Shown: positions 8,764-16,510 of the stretch, piece by piece
Numbering within the stretch: the first letter of the stretch is position 1
Layout: every line of letters starts with the position of its first letter
Assembly: GCA_902761665.1 (NCBI GenBank)
Contig: CACWLA010000001.1
Span: 84,890 to 131,477 of the forward strand
From: an uncultured Lachnospiraceae bacterium
Lineage (GTDB): Bacteria; Bacillota; Clostridia; Lachnospirales; Lachnospiraceae
Direction of reading: 5' to 3'
DNA: 46,588 bases
Position numbers and translations under genes: made by a program
The notes under the pieces: generated by a model
Databases searched by the model: none
What the model saw: only the letters and a program-made list of their open reading frames with translations
What the model was told of the DNA's origin: nothing

Positions 8764-9435
8764 ATGTTTGCATCGATATATACTTCCGCGGTAACCCCCG
8801 CACAGTTCTTCCTGATGGCCGGCACGGCCCTTCTTACGGGCTTTGTCTATGCCTGGCTCATGAGCTTCCGCATCCGCTCCACGAAACGCTTCTTCATCGT
8901 GGCAGCCCTCATTCCCTTCGTGGTGGCAGCAGTCATCACCTTCGTGAACGGCAACATCGGTGCCGGCGTGGCGATCGGCGGGGCCTTCGGCCTCATCCGC
9001 TTCCGCAGCGCACAGGGAAGCGCCGACGAGATCGCAGCGATCCTGGTTGCCATGGGCGCGGGCATCGCCTTCGGCATGGGGTATCTGGCGTACGGCGTGA
9101 TCATCCTGCTCGGCCTCTCCCTGCTGTTCATGCTTCTCGGCAGCCTCAGGATCTTCGAGCACGGGAGCATGGCCGCGGACCAGCTGCTCCGCGTCACGAT
9201 CCCGGAATCCCTGCAGTACAACGGCGCCTTTGACGACATCTTCGGCCGCTACCTGAAGAAAGTGGAGAATGCGGGCGTGAAGACGACGGGGATGGGCAGC
9301 ATGTTCCGCCTTTCCTACAAGGTGCAGATGAAGGATCCTTCGGAAGAAAAGGCCTTCATCGACGAGCTCCGCACGAAAAACGGAAACCTGGAAATTGCAC
9401 TGCTGCCGTACACGGAAACGCAGGGGCAGCTGTAA
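8764..9435 (+). CDS. DUF4956 domain membrane protein
   Basis: 223 residues. Four likely membrane segments fall in the first 130 residues (about 15-33, 41-58, 62-76 with a Gly/Ala-rich segment, and 95-128), followed by a soluble C-terminal domain of about 95 residues. The sequence FRSAQGSADEIAAI between segments is typical of DUF4956 proteins. Family members are almost always encoded beside a VTC-domain protein, as here, and are thought to be its membrane partner. The start ATG is preceded by AAAGGAG. The pairing is established by gene neighbourhood; the biochemical role is unknown. Confidence 0.87.
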   Translation: MFASIYTSAVTPAQFFLMAGTALLTGFVYAWLMSFRIRSTKRFFIVAALIPFVVAAVITFVNGNIGAGVAIGGAFGLIRFRSAQGSADEIAAILVAMGAGIAFGMGYLAYGVIILLGLSLLFMLLGSLRIFEHGSMAADQLLRVTIPESLQYNGAFDDIFGRYLKKVENAGVKTTGMGSMFRLSYKVQMKDPSEEKAFIDELRTKNGNLEIALLPYTETQGQL

Positions 9436-9448
9436 GACCGGGTTCCGG

Positions 9449-9476
9449 CCGGTTCCTGATCCCTCTCAGGAATCGG
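9449..9476 (+). other. Hairpin after the DUF4956 gene
   Basis: CCGGTTCCTGA (9449-9459) pairs with TCAGGAATCGG (9466-9476), one G-U pair, six-base loop. There is no T run; it may weaken readthrough or protect the 3' end of the upstream mRNA. Confidence 0.4.
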
Positions 9477-9490
9477 TCCGGGACCGACAG

Positions 9491-9519
9491 TTTCCTTTCT
9501 GACAGATATTTGTTATAAT
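9491..9519 (+). promoter_or_regulatory. Promoter of the two-component system
   Basis: A perfect TATAAT (9514-9519) lies 17 bp after TTTCCT (9491-9496), 24 bases upstream of the response-regulator ATG. Confidence 0.6.
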
Positions 9520-9542
9520 GCCTGTTGTAAGGCGGTGATGAC

Positions 9543-10226
9543 ATGCGTATCTTGCTTGCAGAAGATGAAAAAAGGATGGCGGCGGCCCTTACGGCCCTGC
9601 TGAAACAGGAAAAATACGACGTGGACCATGTGGCGGACGGCGCTTCGGCGCTCGCCGCCCTGGAAAGCGGCATCTACGATATCGCGGTCCTGGACGTGAT
9701 GATGCCGGAAATGAACGGCTTCGAGGCGGCCAGGAAGGCGCGGGCAAAGGGCGTGAAGACTCCCATCCTGATGCTCACGGCCAAAAGTGAACTTGACGAC
9801 AAGATCACCGGACTCGACGCAGGCGCGGACGATTACCTCACGAAGCCTTTCCAGACAAAGGAACTGCTCGCGAGGCTCCGCGCCCTCGGGCGCCGGAGCG
9901 CGAGTTTTCAGGACGGGAGCCTGCACTACGGCGACCTCTCCCTGGATACGGCCAAGGCCACGCTTCTCTGCACTTCGACCGGGCAGAGCGTCCGGCTCAG
10001 CGAGAAGGAACTGCGCATCCTGGAATACATGTTCGCGGGCAAAGGCCAGATCCTGACAAGAGAGCAGCTTGCGGTCAAGATCTGGGGTTACGAGAGCGAC
10101 GCGGAATACAACAACGTGGAGGTCTACATGTCCTTCACCCGGAAGAAACTGGCTTTTGTCGGATCGAACGTGGAGATCAAGGCGGTGCGCGGCCTGGGAT
10201 ATGCGCTGAGGGAAAAAGATGTTTAA
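9543..10226 (+). CDS. OmpR-family two-component response regulator
   Basis: 227 residues. The receiver domain (1-115) has the acidic pair E7/D8, the phosphorylation site D51 in AVLDVMMP, a Thr in MLTA and K101 in LTKPF. The C-terminal winged-helix DNA-binding domain (about 125-225) has the usual LSEKELRILEYM, RE(Q)L, and VEVYMSFTRKKL segments ending in VRGLGYALR. The gene overlaps the histidine kinase gene by eight bases. Its placement between two surface-lipoprotein genes that share a TTCAA direct repeat with an 11-bp period, the spacing OmpR-type dimers prefer, makes these genes its probable targets. Confidence 0.95.
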   Translation: MRILLAEDEKRMAAALTALLKQEKYDVDHVADGASALAALESGIYDIAVLDVMMPEMNGFEAARKARAKGVKTPILMLTAKSELDDKITGLDAGADDYLTKPFQTKELLARLRALGRRSASFQDGSLHYGDLSLDTAKATLLCTSTGQSVRLSEKELRILEYMFAGKGQILTREQLAVKIWGYESDAEYNNVEVYMSFTRKKLAFVGSNVEIKAVRGLGYALREKDV

Positions 10227-11466
10227 GCAGTCCAGAAAAAAGATCATCGTTTCGATCATGGGCTCGGTCATCCTGCTCTTTGCGATGACGCTGTTTGTGA
10301 TCTTTTTCGTCAGCTATCGGAACATGCGGGCAAGAAACATTGATATGATGTCGCGGCATACCTGGAGAATGCCCGACGCGGAAGAACGGCCGGACAAAGA
10401 AAGCGACCCGAACGCACGAGAAGACGGTGAGCTCCGCCCGGATCAGGGCAGGCACGTTGAATTATTGACATTCTATACCGTGGTGATCAGGACGGACGGA
10501 ACCGTTGTGCATGTCGAAAACGAAAAGGGCATTCACAGTGACGAAGAACTGATCGGTTATGCGCAGAAACTGATTGCGAAAGGAAAATGGTACGGAGAGT
10601 ACGGCACGCTGTGCTGCTTAAGAGAGCAAAAGGGGACGGTGGGAGGCGACTATTATGATATCGTCGTTTTCCTGGACAATGCCGTTATCGAAGACAGCGT
10701 GAAGATCCTGCTCCGGAACGTTCTGATCGTCGGCAGCGCGGCGATCGTTGTCCTGTTCTTCCTTTCACTCCGGCTGTCGAAAAGGATCATTCAGCCGCTT
10801 GAAGACAACGATAAGCAGCAAAGGCAGTTCATTTCCGATGCGAGCCACGAACTGAAGACGCCGGTCGCCGTGATCGACGCGAACGCCGAGCTTCTGGCCC
10901 GCGAGCTCGGGGACAATGAATGGCTCTCCAACATCCGCTACGAAAACGACCGGATGGGCGAACTCGTGAAGCAGCTTTTGGATCTTTCCCGGGCGGAGAG
11001 CGCGGAGCTTCCGGCGGAGACCGTCGACCTGTCCCGCGTCGTTACGGGAGAAGAACTGGCTTTCGAGAGCCTGGCCTTTGATCAGGGGAAAACGATCCTG
11101 AGCGAGATCGGGGAAGACATCCATGTGACGGGCAGCGAGACGCAGCTTGCCCAGCTCGTTTCGGTCCTTCTGGACAACGCCGTAAGGCATTCGGCAGGAA
11201 AAGAGATCGGGCTCTCGCTCAGGCGTGAAGGACACGAAGCCGTCCTCGAAGTCGTGAACGAGGGCGAAGAGATACCGCCGGAAAAGAAAGCGCATCTCTT
11301 TGACCGTTTCTACCGCGCGGACGAAGCGCGGACCGACGAGGGGCAGCACTACGGCCTGGGACTCGCCATCGCAAAGGCTGTCGCGGAAAAGCACGGCGGC
11401 AGCATCGGCGTTTCCTGCGCGGACGGAAAAGTGACGTTTTCCGTGACCCTTCCGGCAAAAAAATAA
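10219..11466 (+). CDS. Membrane sensor histidine kinase
   Basis: 415 residues. Two membrane segments (about 9-31 and 173-192) enclose a sensor region of about 140 residues outside the membrane, with an acidic, Arg-containing stretch near its start. Then follow the H box DASHELKTPVAVI with the phospho-acceptor His at residue 210, the N box LDNAVRHS (about 317), a G1-like EGEEIPPE and LFDRFYRADEAR (F box), and the G2 motif GLGLAIAK (about 380). It would phosphorylate the response regulator encoded just upstream. The sensor region matches no family that I recognise, so the signal is unknown. The gene lacks an obvious strong terminator after it; see the hairpin at 11490-11528. Confidence 0.94.
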   Translation: MFKQSRKKIIVSIMGSVILLFAMTLFVIFFVSYRNMRARNIDMMSRHTWRMPDAEERPDKESDPNAREDGELRPDQGRHVELLTFYTVVIRTDGTVVHVENEKGIHSDEELIGYAQKLIAKGKWYGEYGTLCCLREQKGTVGGDYYDIVVFLDNAVIEDSVKILLRNVLIVGSAAIVVLFFLSLRLSKRIIQPLEDNDKQQRQFISDASHELKTPVAVIDANAELLARELGDNEWLSNIRYENDRMGELVKQLLDLSRAESAELPAETVDLSRVVTGEELAFESLAFDQGKTILSEIGEDIHVTGSETQLAQLVSVLLDNAVRHSAGKEIGLSLRREGHEAVLEVVNEGEEIPPEKKAHLFDRFYRADEARTDEGQHYGLGLAIAKAVAEKHGGSIGVSCADGKVTFSVTLPAKK

Positions 11467-11471
11467 AAAAC

Positions 11472-11504
11472 TTCAATCTAGATTCAAGGAACCTCCTTTA
11501 CTGT
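11472..11504 (+). promoter_or_regulatory. Direct-repeat operator and -10 box of the second lipoprotein gene
   Basis: TTCAATC (11472-11478) and TTCAAGG (11483-11489) have the same 11-bp period as upstream of 6221. TACTGT (11499-11504) starts 16 bp after the second repeat, just as CATAAT does at the other site. TATCAT (11507-11512) is an alternative -10 box. Confidence 0.5.
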
Positions 11505-11528
11505 GGTATCATCAAAGTAAAGGAGGTT
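11490..11528 (+). other. Perfect inverted repeat that covers the ribosome binding site
   Basis: AACCTCCTTTACT (11490-11502) is the exact reverse complement of AGTAAAGGAGGTT (11516-11528), with a 13-base loop; AAGG (11486-11489) and CCTT (11531-11534) can extend the stem. The right arm contains the AAAGGAGG ribosome binding site of the next gene. A transcript starting at the local promoter lacks the left arm, whereas readthrough from the kinase gene has both arms. Confidence 0.65.
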
Positions 11529-11534
11529 TTCCTT

Positions 11535-13142
11535 ATGAAAGCGAAAAAAGCGCTTGCTGCATTGCTTGCGGCGGGACTGGTGATCAGCCTCGCGGCGTGC
11601 AGCGGCAGGACCAATACGGATACAGTGGCAGATACGGAAGAAGCCTCGCAGGAGGCTGTGACGAAGAGCAGCGAAGCGGTGCCGGAGACCCCGCCGGAAA
11701 TGCCGGAAGGCGAGACCCCTCCTGAAGGCATGCCGGGTGAACAGGGAATGCCCGGTGGAACTCTCCCAGAAGGTGAGACCCCGCCTGAACCGCCGGAAGG
11801 CGGCATGCCCGGCGGCCAGGGAGGCCCCGGAGGACAGGGCTTCCCTGGAGGAAACGGACAGCAGGGACCCGGCGGCAGACCGGATGGTCAGGGAGGTCCC
11901 GGCGGGATGCCGGGCGGCAGCAGCGCATCGGTCGATTACAGCGCTGCGGAAGAACTCGCTTCTGCGGAAACGCAGAGCGGGCAGACCTACGTGAGCAGCA
12001 AGTCTGACGAGAGCGCTCTCATCATCGCGACCTCGGATGCCGTCACGGTCGAAAATGCCACGGTCACCAAAACCGGCGATTCCGACGGCGGCGATGCCTG
12101 CAGTTTTTACGGCCTGAACGCGGCAGTCCTCGTGAAGGACGGCGCCGCAGTCGAGATCACGGGCGGCACGGTCACTTCCGACGCAAAAGGCGCGAACGCC
12201 GTGTTCTGCTACGGCGGGAACGGAGGAAGGAACGGCGCCGAAGGCGACGGAACGACTCTCACCATCAAAAATACCGTCATCCGGACGAGCGGCGACGGCT
12301 CCGGCGGCATCATGACCACGGGCGGCGGCATTACCCTGGCCGAGAACCTGGACGTCGTCACCGAAGGCCGCTCCTCAGCCGCCATCCGCACCGACCGGGG
12401 CGGCGGGACGGTCTGGGTGACCGGCGGGACCTATGAAACGAGCGGCCTTGGTTCCCCGGCGATCTACTCCACCGCGGAGATCCACGCAAGCGGCGCAGAG
12501 CTCCTGTCCAACCTTTCGGAGGGCATCTGCATCGAAGGCCTGAACGCGGTCGAACTGACTGACTGCGCGCTCACGGCGAACAACACGAAATGCAACGGCA
12601 ACGCGACGTTCCTCGACAGCGTCATGATCTACCAGTCGATGTCCGGCGACGCGGCCAGCGGCACGAGCCATTTCACGATGACGGGCGGGAAGCTTACGAG
12701 TAAGAGCGGACACGTCTTCCATGTGACCAATACGAGCGCGGTCATCACGCTTTCCGGCGCCACGATCGTGAACGAAGACAGTGAAAACGTCCTGATTTCC
12801 GTCTGTGACGACGGCTGGAGCGGCGCCGGCAACAAGGCAGAGCTGAACGCTTCCGGGCAGAAACTTTCCGGTGCGGTCCTCGTGGGAGAGAACTCCGAAC
12901 TGAGCCTGAACCTCACGAACGGATCCTCTTTTGAAGGCTTCGTGGACGGAAAGGTCACGAACGCGAAAGGTGAAACCGTTTCCACGGAAGCCGGAACCGT
13001 TTCCGTGACACTGGACGAGAGCAGCAGCTGGACGCTGACCGCCGACAGCTATATCACCGAATTTAACGGCAGCGCCGCTAATGTCGTGAGCAGCGGATTT
13101 ACCCTGTACGTGAACGGTACGCCGCTTGCGGGAACGAAGTGA
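11535..13142 (+). CDS. Beta-helix-like surface lipoprotein with Pro/Gly-rich linker
   Basis: 535 residues: signal peptide with lipobox LAAC (Cys22), a long Pro/Gly/Glu-rich linker (about 54-133) with repeated PEGETPPE, GMPGG and GGPGG units, then about 400 residues of repetitive beta-helix type (runs such as VEITGGTVTS, TIVNEDS, and VTGGTYETSG). It resembles the protein at 6221 in architecture, but the order of motifs differs, so they are paralogous or analogous rather than duplicated copies. It sits 68 bases after the histidine kinase gene and has its own TTCAA-repeat promoter. It may bind polysaccharide or be a wall-associated adhesin; the ligand is not known. Confidence 0.8.
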   Translation: MKAKKALAALLAAGLVISLAACSGRTNTDTVADTEEASQEAVTKSSEAVPETPPEMPEGETPPEGMPGEQGMPGGTLPEGETPPEPPEGGMPGGQGGPGGQGFPGGNGQQGPGGRPDGQGGPGGMPGGSSASVDYSAAEELASAETQSGQTYVSSKSDESALIIATSDAVTVENATVTKTGDSDGGDACSFYGLNAAVLVKDGAAVEITGGTVTSDAKGANAVFCYGGNGGRNGAEGDGTTLTIKNTVIRTSGDGSGGIMTTGGGITLAENLDVVTEGRSSAAIRTDRGGGTVWVTGGTYETSGLGSPAIYSTAEIHASGAELLSNLSEGICIEGLNAVELTDCALTANNTKCNGNATFLDSVMIYQSMSGDAASGTSHFTMTGGKLTSKSGHVFHVTNTSAVITLSGATIVNEDSENVLISVCDDGWSGAGNKAELNASGQKLSGAVLVGENSELSLNLTNGSSFEGFVDGKVTNAKGETVSTEAGTVSVTLDESSSWTLTADSYITEFNGSAANVVSSGFTLYVNGTPLAGTK

Positions 13143-13154
13143 AAAGCAGCAATC

Positions 13155-13187
13155 AAAAAGTCCGGGGCTTCATGCCTCGGACTTTTT
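13155..13187. terminator. Bidirectional terminator shared with the pth 3' end
   Basis: AAAAAGTCCG and CGGACTTTTT form a hairpin with A/T runs on both sides, serving the lipoprotein gene (plus) and pth (minus). The stop codon of pth lies inside the stem-loop. Confidence 0.85.
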
Positions 13188-13745
13188 GCTGTTGTATTCG
13201 TTCATGACCTTGTCAGGCCCGTCTTTCAGGAAGCAGAGTACGGCTTCGGCCGCTTTCTTTTCCAGTTCCTCCGCCTTTTCGGCATCCTCCCCGAAGAACG
13301 GCATCAGCACGTGATCGACCAGGTCGATCCCTGCCTCAGGTCCGCCGACGCCGAGCCGGAGTCTGGGGAAGGCGTCGCTTCCGAGCCGGCCGATGAGGCT
13401 CTTCAGGCCGTTGTGGCCGCCGGCGCTCCCGGACTTCCGGAAGCGGATGCGGCCGAGCGGCAGGTTCACGTCGTCGCAGATCACCAGGATGTCTTCCGGC
13501 GGGATCTTATAGTAGGCGGCGAGCGGCTGCACGCAGTCGCCGGAGAGGTTCATGTAGGTGAGCGGCTTCACCAGGATCACCTTCTCCCCCTCAATCACGC
13601 CCATGCCGGTTAGGCCGTGATAACGGTTGACGTTCACCTTTATCCCGGCCGCTTCTGCCACACGGTCAAGGGCTTCCCAGCCCATGTTGTGGCGCGTATT
13701 CGCATATCTTCTGCCCGGATTGCCCAGGCCAACGATCATCTTCAT
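13170..13745 (-). CDS. pth: Peptidyl-tRNA hydrolase
   Basis: 191 residues, the usual length. It frees tRNA from peptidyl-tRNA that has dropped off ribosomes. The N-terminal VGLGNPG motif (about 5-11), the catalytic His in TRHNMG (H19, N20), the YMNLSG loop (about 64-69), DDVNLP (about 91-96) and SAGGHNGLKS (about 107-116, including the second conserved His and Asn) are all present. The ATG at 13745 follows AAAAGGAG. In many Bacillota pth is directly followed by mfd; here about 7 kb of opposite-strand genes lie between them. Confidence 0.97.
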   Translation of the reverse strand: MKMIVGLGNPGRRYANTRHNMGWEALDRVAEAAGIKVNVNRYHGLTGMGVIEGEKVILVKPLTYMNLSGDCVQPLAAYYKIPPEDILVICDDVNLPLGRIRFRKSGSAGGHNGLKSLIGRLGSDAFPRLRLGVGGPEAGIDLVDHVLMPFFGEDAEKAEELEKKAAEAVLCFLKDGPDKVMNEYNSKKSEA

Positions 13746-13777
13746 GTCTTTCTCCTTTTACGGAAAACCGCACTCTG

Positions 13778-13806
13778 ACTATAGCATAAGAAGGCGCCTG
13801 CCGCAA
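13778..13806 (-). promoter_or_regulatory. Promoter of pth
   Basis: Minus-strand TTGCGG (13801-13806) and TATAGT (13778-13783) with a 17-bp spacer, 33 bases upstream of the start codon. Confidence 0.65.
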
Positions 13807-13839
13807 GAATGATCACGGAACGAAAGGCAAGACAAGACT

Positions 13840-13867
13840 TTGTTTTTTTGTCCGGTTGCGCTATAAT
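13840..13867 (+). promoter_or_regulatory. Promoter of the membrane protein gene at 13912
   Basis: A perfect TATAAT (13862-13867) lies 16-17 bp after a weak TTGTTT/TTTGTT box (13839-13845). Confidence 0.5.
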
Positions 13868-13911
13868 GATGCAGGATCGAACGTCAAATCAATGATGAGG
13901 AGGATGAGCAA

Positions 13912-14697
13912 TTGTCGAAACGTGGTTCTGATGAAAATGTTGTCAGATCGATGAAACTGAATCTGATCGTGGGAATGATCGGTGCAGTTTTTTTTGCAAT
14001 CATCTGGTACTTCAGTATCAAGGAGGAAGGCTGGGGTGCATGGGGGTTCCATGTTGTTTGTGGCTTCTTTGTGTTATTGGGCATTGTCCTGATGCTTCGA
14101 TACCTGGCCTGGCGCATCACGTATAATGAGACGGAGTTTACAGTGAGAAACATTTTCGGTATTTCCCACACCTACCGTTACAGCCAGATCACGGCCAGGG
14201 AATCAGGGGTGCAGGTAAATAAACTGTGGATCGGGAAAAAGAAGATCGAACTGGAAGCTTGGTCAGAAGAAGCGCTGAGATTCTATTTATTTGCTCGGGA
14301 CCAGTACGAAAAACTGGCGGGAGATCCGGAGGGGATTCCAGAAGACTGGCCAAAAAACGATATTTTCAGGGGCAATATCGAAGGCGGAATGCTCATCTTT
14401 ATCATAGAAGTGATCGTTCTTTGCCTTGGCGTGGGACTCGGTGCGTTTCTTCTTTTCAACCGGGAGTATCTGGATCCGGAACAATACCCCTATGCGATCC
14501 TTATCGCACTGCTCCTCGTGCTGCCTTCCTTGTTCCTGGTCATAGGGGGTGTGATCGTCGGACGGCACCCGGAAAGATACAGCCGAAAGATCGTCAAGTT
14601 GTTTTTCAAAGAACAATATGTCAGGATATATCGCAAAGAAGCCGAACTGCAGGATGAATACGATTCGGAATCTGGAGATGAACAGCGGAACCGATGA
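13912..14697 (+). CDS. Membrane protein with four predicted membrane segments
   Basis: 261 residues. Two N-terminal membrane segments (about 17-36 and 45-65), a soluble middle of about 85 residues (ITYNETEFTVRNIFGISHTYRYSQIT onwards, resembling a small bacterial PH-like fold), then two more membrane segments (about 160-182 and 195-216) and a charged C-terminal tail. Translation starts at TTG 13912, eight bases after AGGAGG; the ATG at 13904 is in another frame and stops early. The gene has its own promoter and stands alone between pth and pta. Its A+T content looks higher than that of neighbouring genes, which may point to a separate origin. I cannot assign a function. Confidence 0.8.
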   Translation: MSKRGSDENVVRSMKLNLIVGMIGAVFFAIIWYFSIKEEGWGAWGFHVVCGFFVLLGIVLMLRYLAWRITYNETEFTVRNIFGISHTYRYSQITARESGVQVNKLWIGKKKIELEAWSEEALRFYLFARDQYEKLAGDPEGIPEDWPKNDIFRGNIEGGMLIFIIEVIVLCLGVGLGAFLLFNREYLDPEQYPYAILIALLLVLPSLFLVIGGVIVGRHPERYSRKIVKLFFKEQYVRIYRKEAELQDEYDSESGDEQRNR

Positions 14698-14724
14698 AAA
14701 AAGAATGAAAACGCCTGAAATCCC

Positions 14725-14753
14725 TTGAATTTCACGCGTCGTATTGCTACAAT
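14725..14753 (+). promoter_or_regulatory. Promoter of pta
   Basis: TTGAAT (14725-14730), 17-bp spacer, TACAAT (14748-14753), 60 bases upstream of the start. Confidence 0.7.
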
Positions 14754-14812
14754 ATTACAGGATTTTTATGGCGGAAATGCCGCCGAAACAATAAACCAAT
14801 CCGGAGGCGAAC

Positions 14813-15808
14813 ATGAGCAACTACATCGAGGAAATGAAGGCGAAAGCAGCCGAACAGAAAAAGACCATCGTACTGCCCGAGTCCAATGACAAGCGTACCT
14901 ACAAGGCCGTCGAGCAGATCAAGAAGGAAGGCTTTGCCAACCTGATCCTGATCGCGAGCCCTGAAGATATCGCGAAATACAGCGAAGGCGCAGACCTTGC
15001 CGGCGTCACCGTCGTCGATCCTGCGACCGATCCGAGGACTACTGCCTATGCCGAGACCTTTGCGGAACTGCGCAAGTCCAAAGGCATGACCTACGAACAG
15101 GCTCTGACCATTCTGAAGACCGATTACACCTACTACGGTGTCATGATGGTGAAGATGGGCGACGCTGACGGCATGGTTTCCGGCGCCTGCCATTCCACCG
15201 CCGATACCCTTCGTCCCTGCCTGCAGATCCTGAAGACCGCGCCGGGCGTGAAGATGGTATCCTCCTTCTTCCTGATGATCGTCCCGAACTGCGAATACGG
15301 CGAGAACGGCAAGTTCGTGTTTGCCGACTGCGGCCTGGAACAGAACCCCACGCCCGACAAGCTGGCGACCATCGCCGGCACCAGCGCGGAATCCTTCGTG
15401 AAGATGGTCGGCGCGGAGCCCAGAGTGGCCCTGCTGTCCCATTCCACCAAGGGCTCGGCCAAGCACGACGACGTGACCAAGGTCGTCGAGGCCGTGAAGA
15501 TCGCGAAGGAAGAATATCCGCAGTACAAGATCGACGGCGAACTGCAGCTTGACGCTGCCATCGTTCCTTCCGTCGGCGCCTCCAAGGCTCCGGGCAGCGA
15601 AGTGGCCGGCCATGCGAACGTCATCATCTTCCCTGACCTTGATGCCGGCAACATCGGCTACAAGCTGGTGCAGCGCCTTGCGCACGCCGAAGCCTACGGC
15701 CCCATCTGCCAGGGTCTGGCGAAGCCCGTGAACGACCTGTCCCGCGGCTGCAGCGCCGAGGACATCGTGGGCGTCGTGGCCATCACCGCCGTTCAGGCAC
15801 AGGGCTGA
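14813..15808 (+). CDS. pta: Phosphate acetyltransferase
   Basis: 331 residues, the length of the short (single-domain) class. It interconverts acetyl-CoA and acetyl phosphate in the cytoplasm, the first step of acetate formation with ATP gain. Visible landmarks are the N-terminal IVLPESNDKRT, GMVSGACHSTADTLRP (about 119-134, phosphate and CoA site), SSFFLMIVPN, LSHSTKGSA (about 206-214) and the C-terminal ANVIIFPDLDAGNIGYKLVQR. The start follows CGGAGGCGAAC. The usual partner, acetate kinase (ackA), is not next to it; a C_GCAxxG_C_C protein gene follows instead. Confidence 0.96.
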   Translation: MSNYIEEMKAKAAEQKKTIVLPESNDKRTYKAVEQIKKEGFANLILIASPEDIAKYSEGADLAGVTVVDPATDPRTTAYAETFAELRKSKGMTYEQALTILKTDYTYYGVMMVKMGDADGMVSGACHSTADTLRPCLQILKTAPGVKMVSSFFLMIVPNCEYGENGKFVFADCGLEQNPTPDKLATIAGTSAESFVKMVGAEPRVALLSHSTKGSAKHDDVTKVVEAVKIAKEEYPQYKIDGELQLDAAIVPSVGASKAPGSEVAGHANVIIFPDLDAGNIGYKLVQRLAHAEAYGPICQGLAKPVNDLSRGCSAEDIVGVVAITAVQAQG

Positions 15809-15855
15809 TAACGAAACTATCCTGGTTAAGAACAGAACCGAATCCACAGAGTAAA

Positions 15856-15895
15856 GACAAGCCGCTCCCCGGGTCTCCCGCCGGAGCGGTTTGTC
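15856..15895 (+). terminator. Hairpin after pta
   Basis: GACAAGCCGCTCC and GGAGCGGTTTGTC pair across a 14-base loop, 48 bases after the pta stop. The T run is short, so termination may be partial. Confidence 0.5.
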
Positions 15896-15966
15896 AAAGA
15901 AAAAAAATGCATCAGGCGGCATTCGGGGAGGAAGCAGACGCCGAATGACGGGAAAGGAATGTGATC

Positions 15967-16428
15967 ATGAGACTGGAACCGAATGTTGAAGAGATCCGCG
16001 GGCGCTTCGGACACGGCGTCTGCTGTGCAATGTCGGTGTTCGGCGAACTGGCCGAATGGATGGGCATGGATAAGGAAACGGCCCGGAAGATCGCTTCCGG
16101 CTTCTGCGGCCACTATGAACAAAATAACTTCTGCGGCTGCATTTCCGGGGCGAAAATGGCCCTGGGCATGAAGTACGGGCCGAGCCGGCTGGGGGACAAC
16201 GACAAGGCGGCCGTGCTGAAGCAGAAGATCAAAGCCTTTGAGCAGAACTTTACCGCGCAGTTCGGCAGCATCCGCTGCCCGGAGATCCTGGGCGGCCTGG
16301 ATCCGTCCGTCGAAGAAGACCGGCCGGAGATCATTTCCCGGGACCTTTTTCACCGGACCTGCACCGATGCGGTCTGCTTTTCGATCCGCCGCGTATCGGA
16401 AATGCTGGAAGAACAACAAGAGACTTGA
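15967..16428 (+). CDS. C_GCAxxG_C_C family redox-type protein
   Basis: 153 residues. The pattern of cysteines matches the C_GCAxxG_C_C family: C19-C20-A near the N-terminus, then C47, C56 and C58 in GFCG...[17 protein letters not shown], with further cysteines near residues 106 and 129-134. These proteins are thought to hold a metal or Fe-S centre and often have redox partners; no activity is proven. The ATG at 15967 is preferred to the in-frame GTG at 15961 because AAAGGA (15953-15958) lies 8 bases before the ATG but only 2 before the GTG. It lies downstream of pta and 82 bases upstream of typA. Confidence 0.85.
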   Translation: MRLEPNVEEIRGRFGHGVCCAMSVFGELAEWMGMDKETARKIASGFCGHYEQNNFCGCISGAKMALGMKYGPSRLGDNDKAAVLKQKIKAFEQNFTAQFGSIRCPEILGGLDPSVEEDRPEIISRDLFHRTCTDAVCFSIRRVSEMLEEQQET

Positions 16429-16452
16429 TTTTTTCTGAGAATCATCTAAAAT
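16425..16452 (+). promoter_or_regulatory. Promoter of typA
   Basis: TTGATT (16425-16430) and TAAAAT (16447-16452) with a 16-bp spacer; the -35 box overlaps the stop codon of the preceding gene. Confidence 0.5.
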
Positions 16453-16510
16453 AATAATGTTGTGCACTTTTGCACGGCAGATCCTGATTGTTTCAGCAAA
16501 GAGGTTATTT

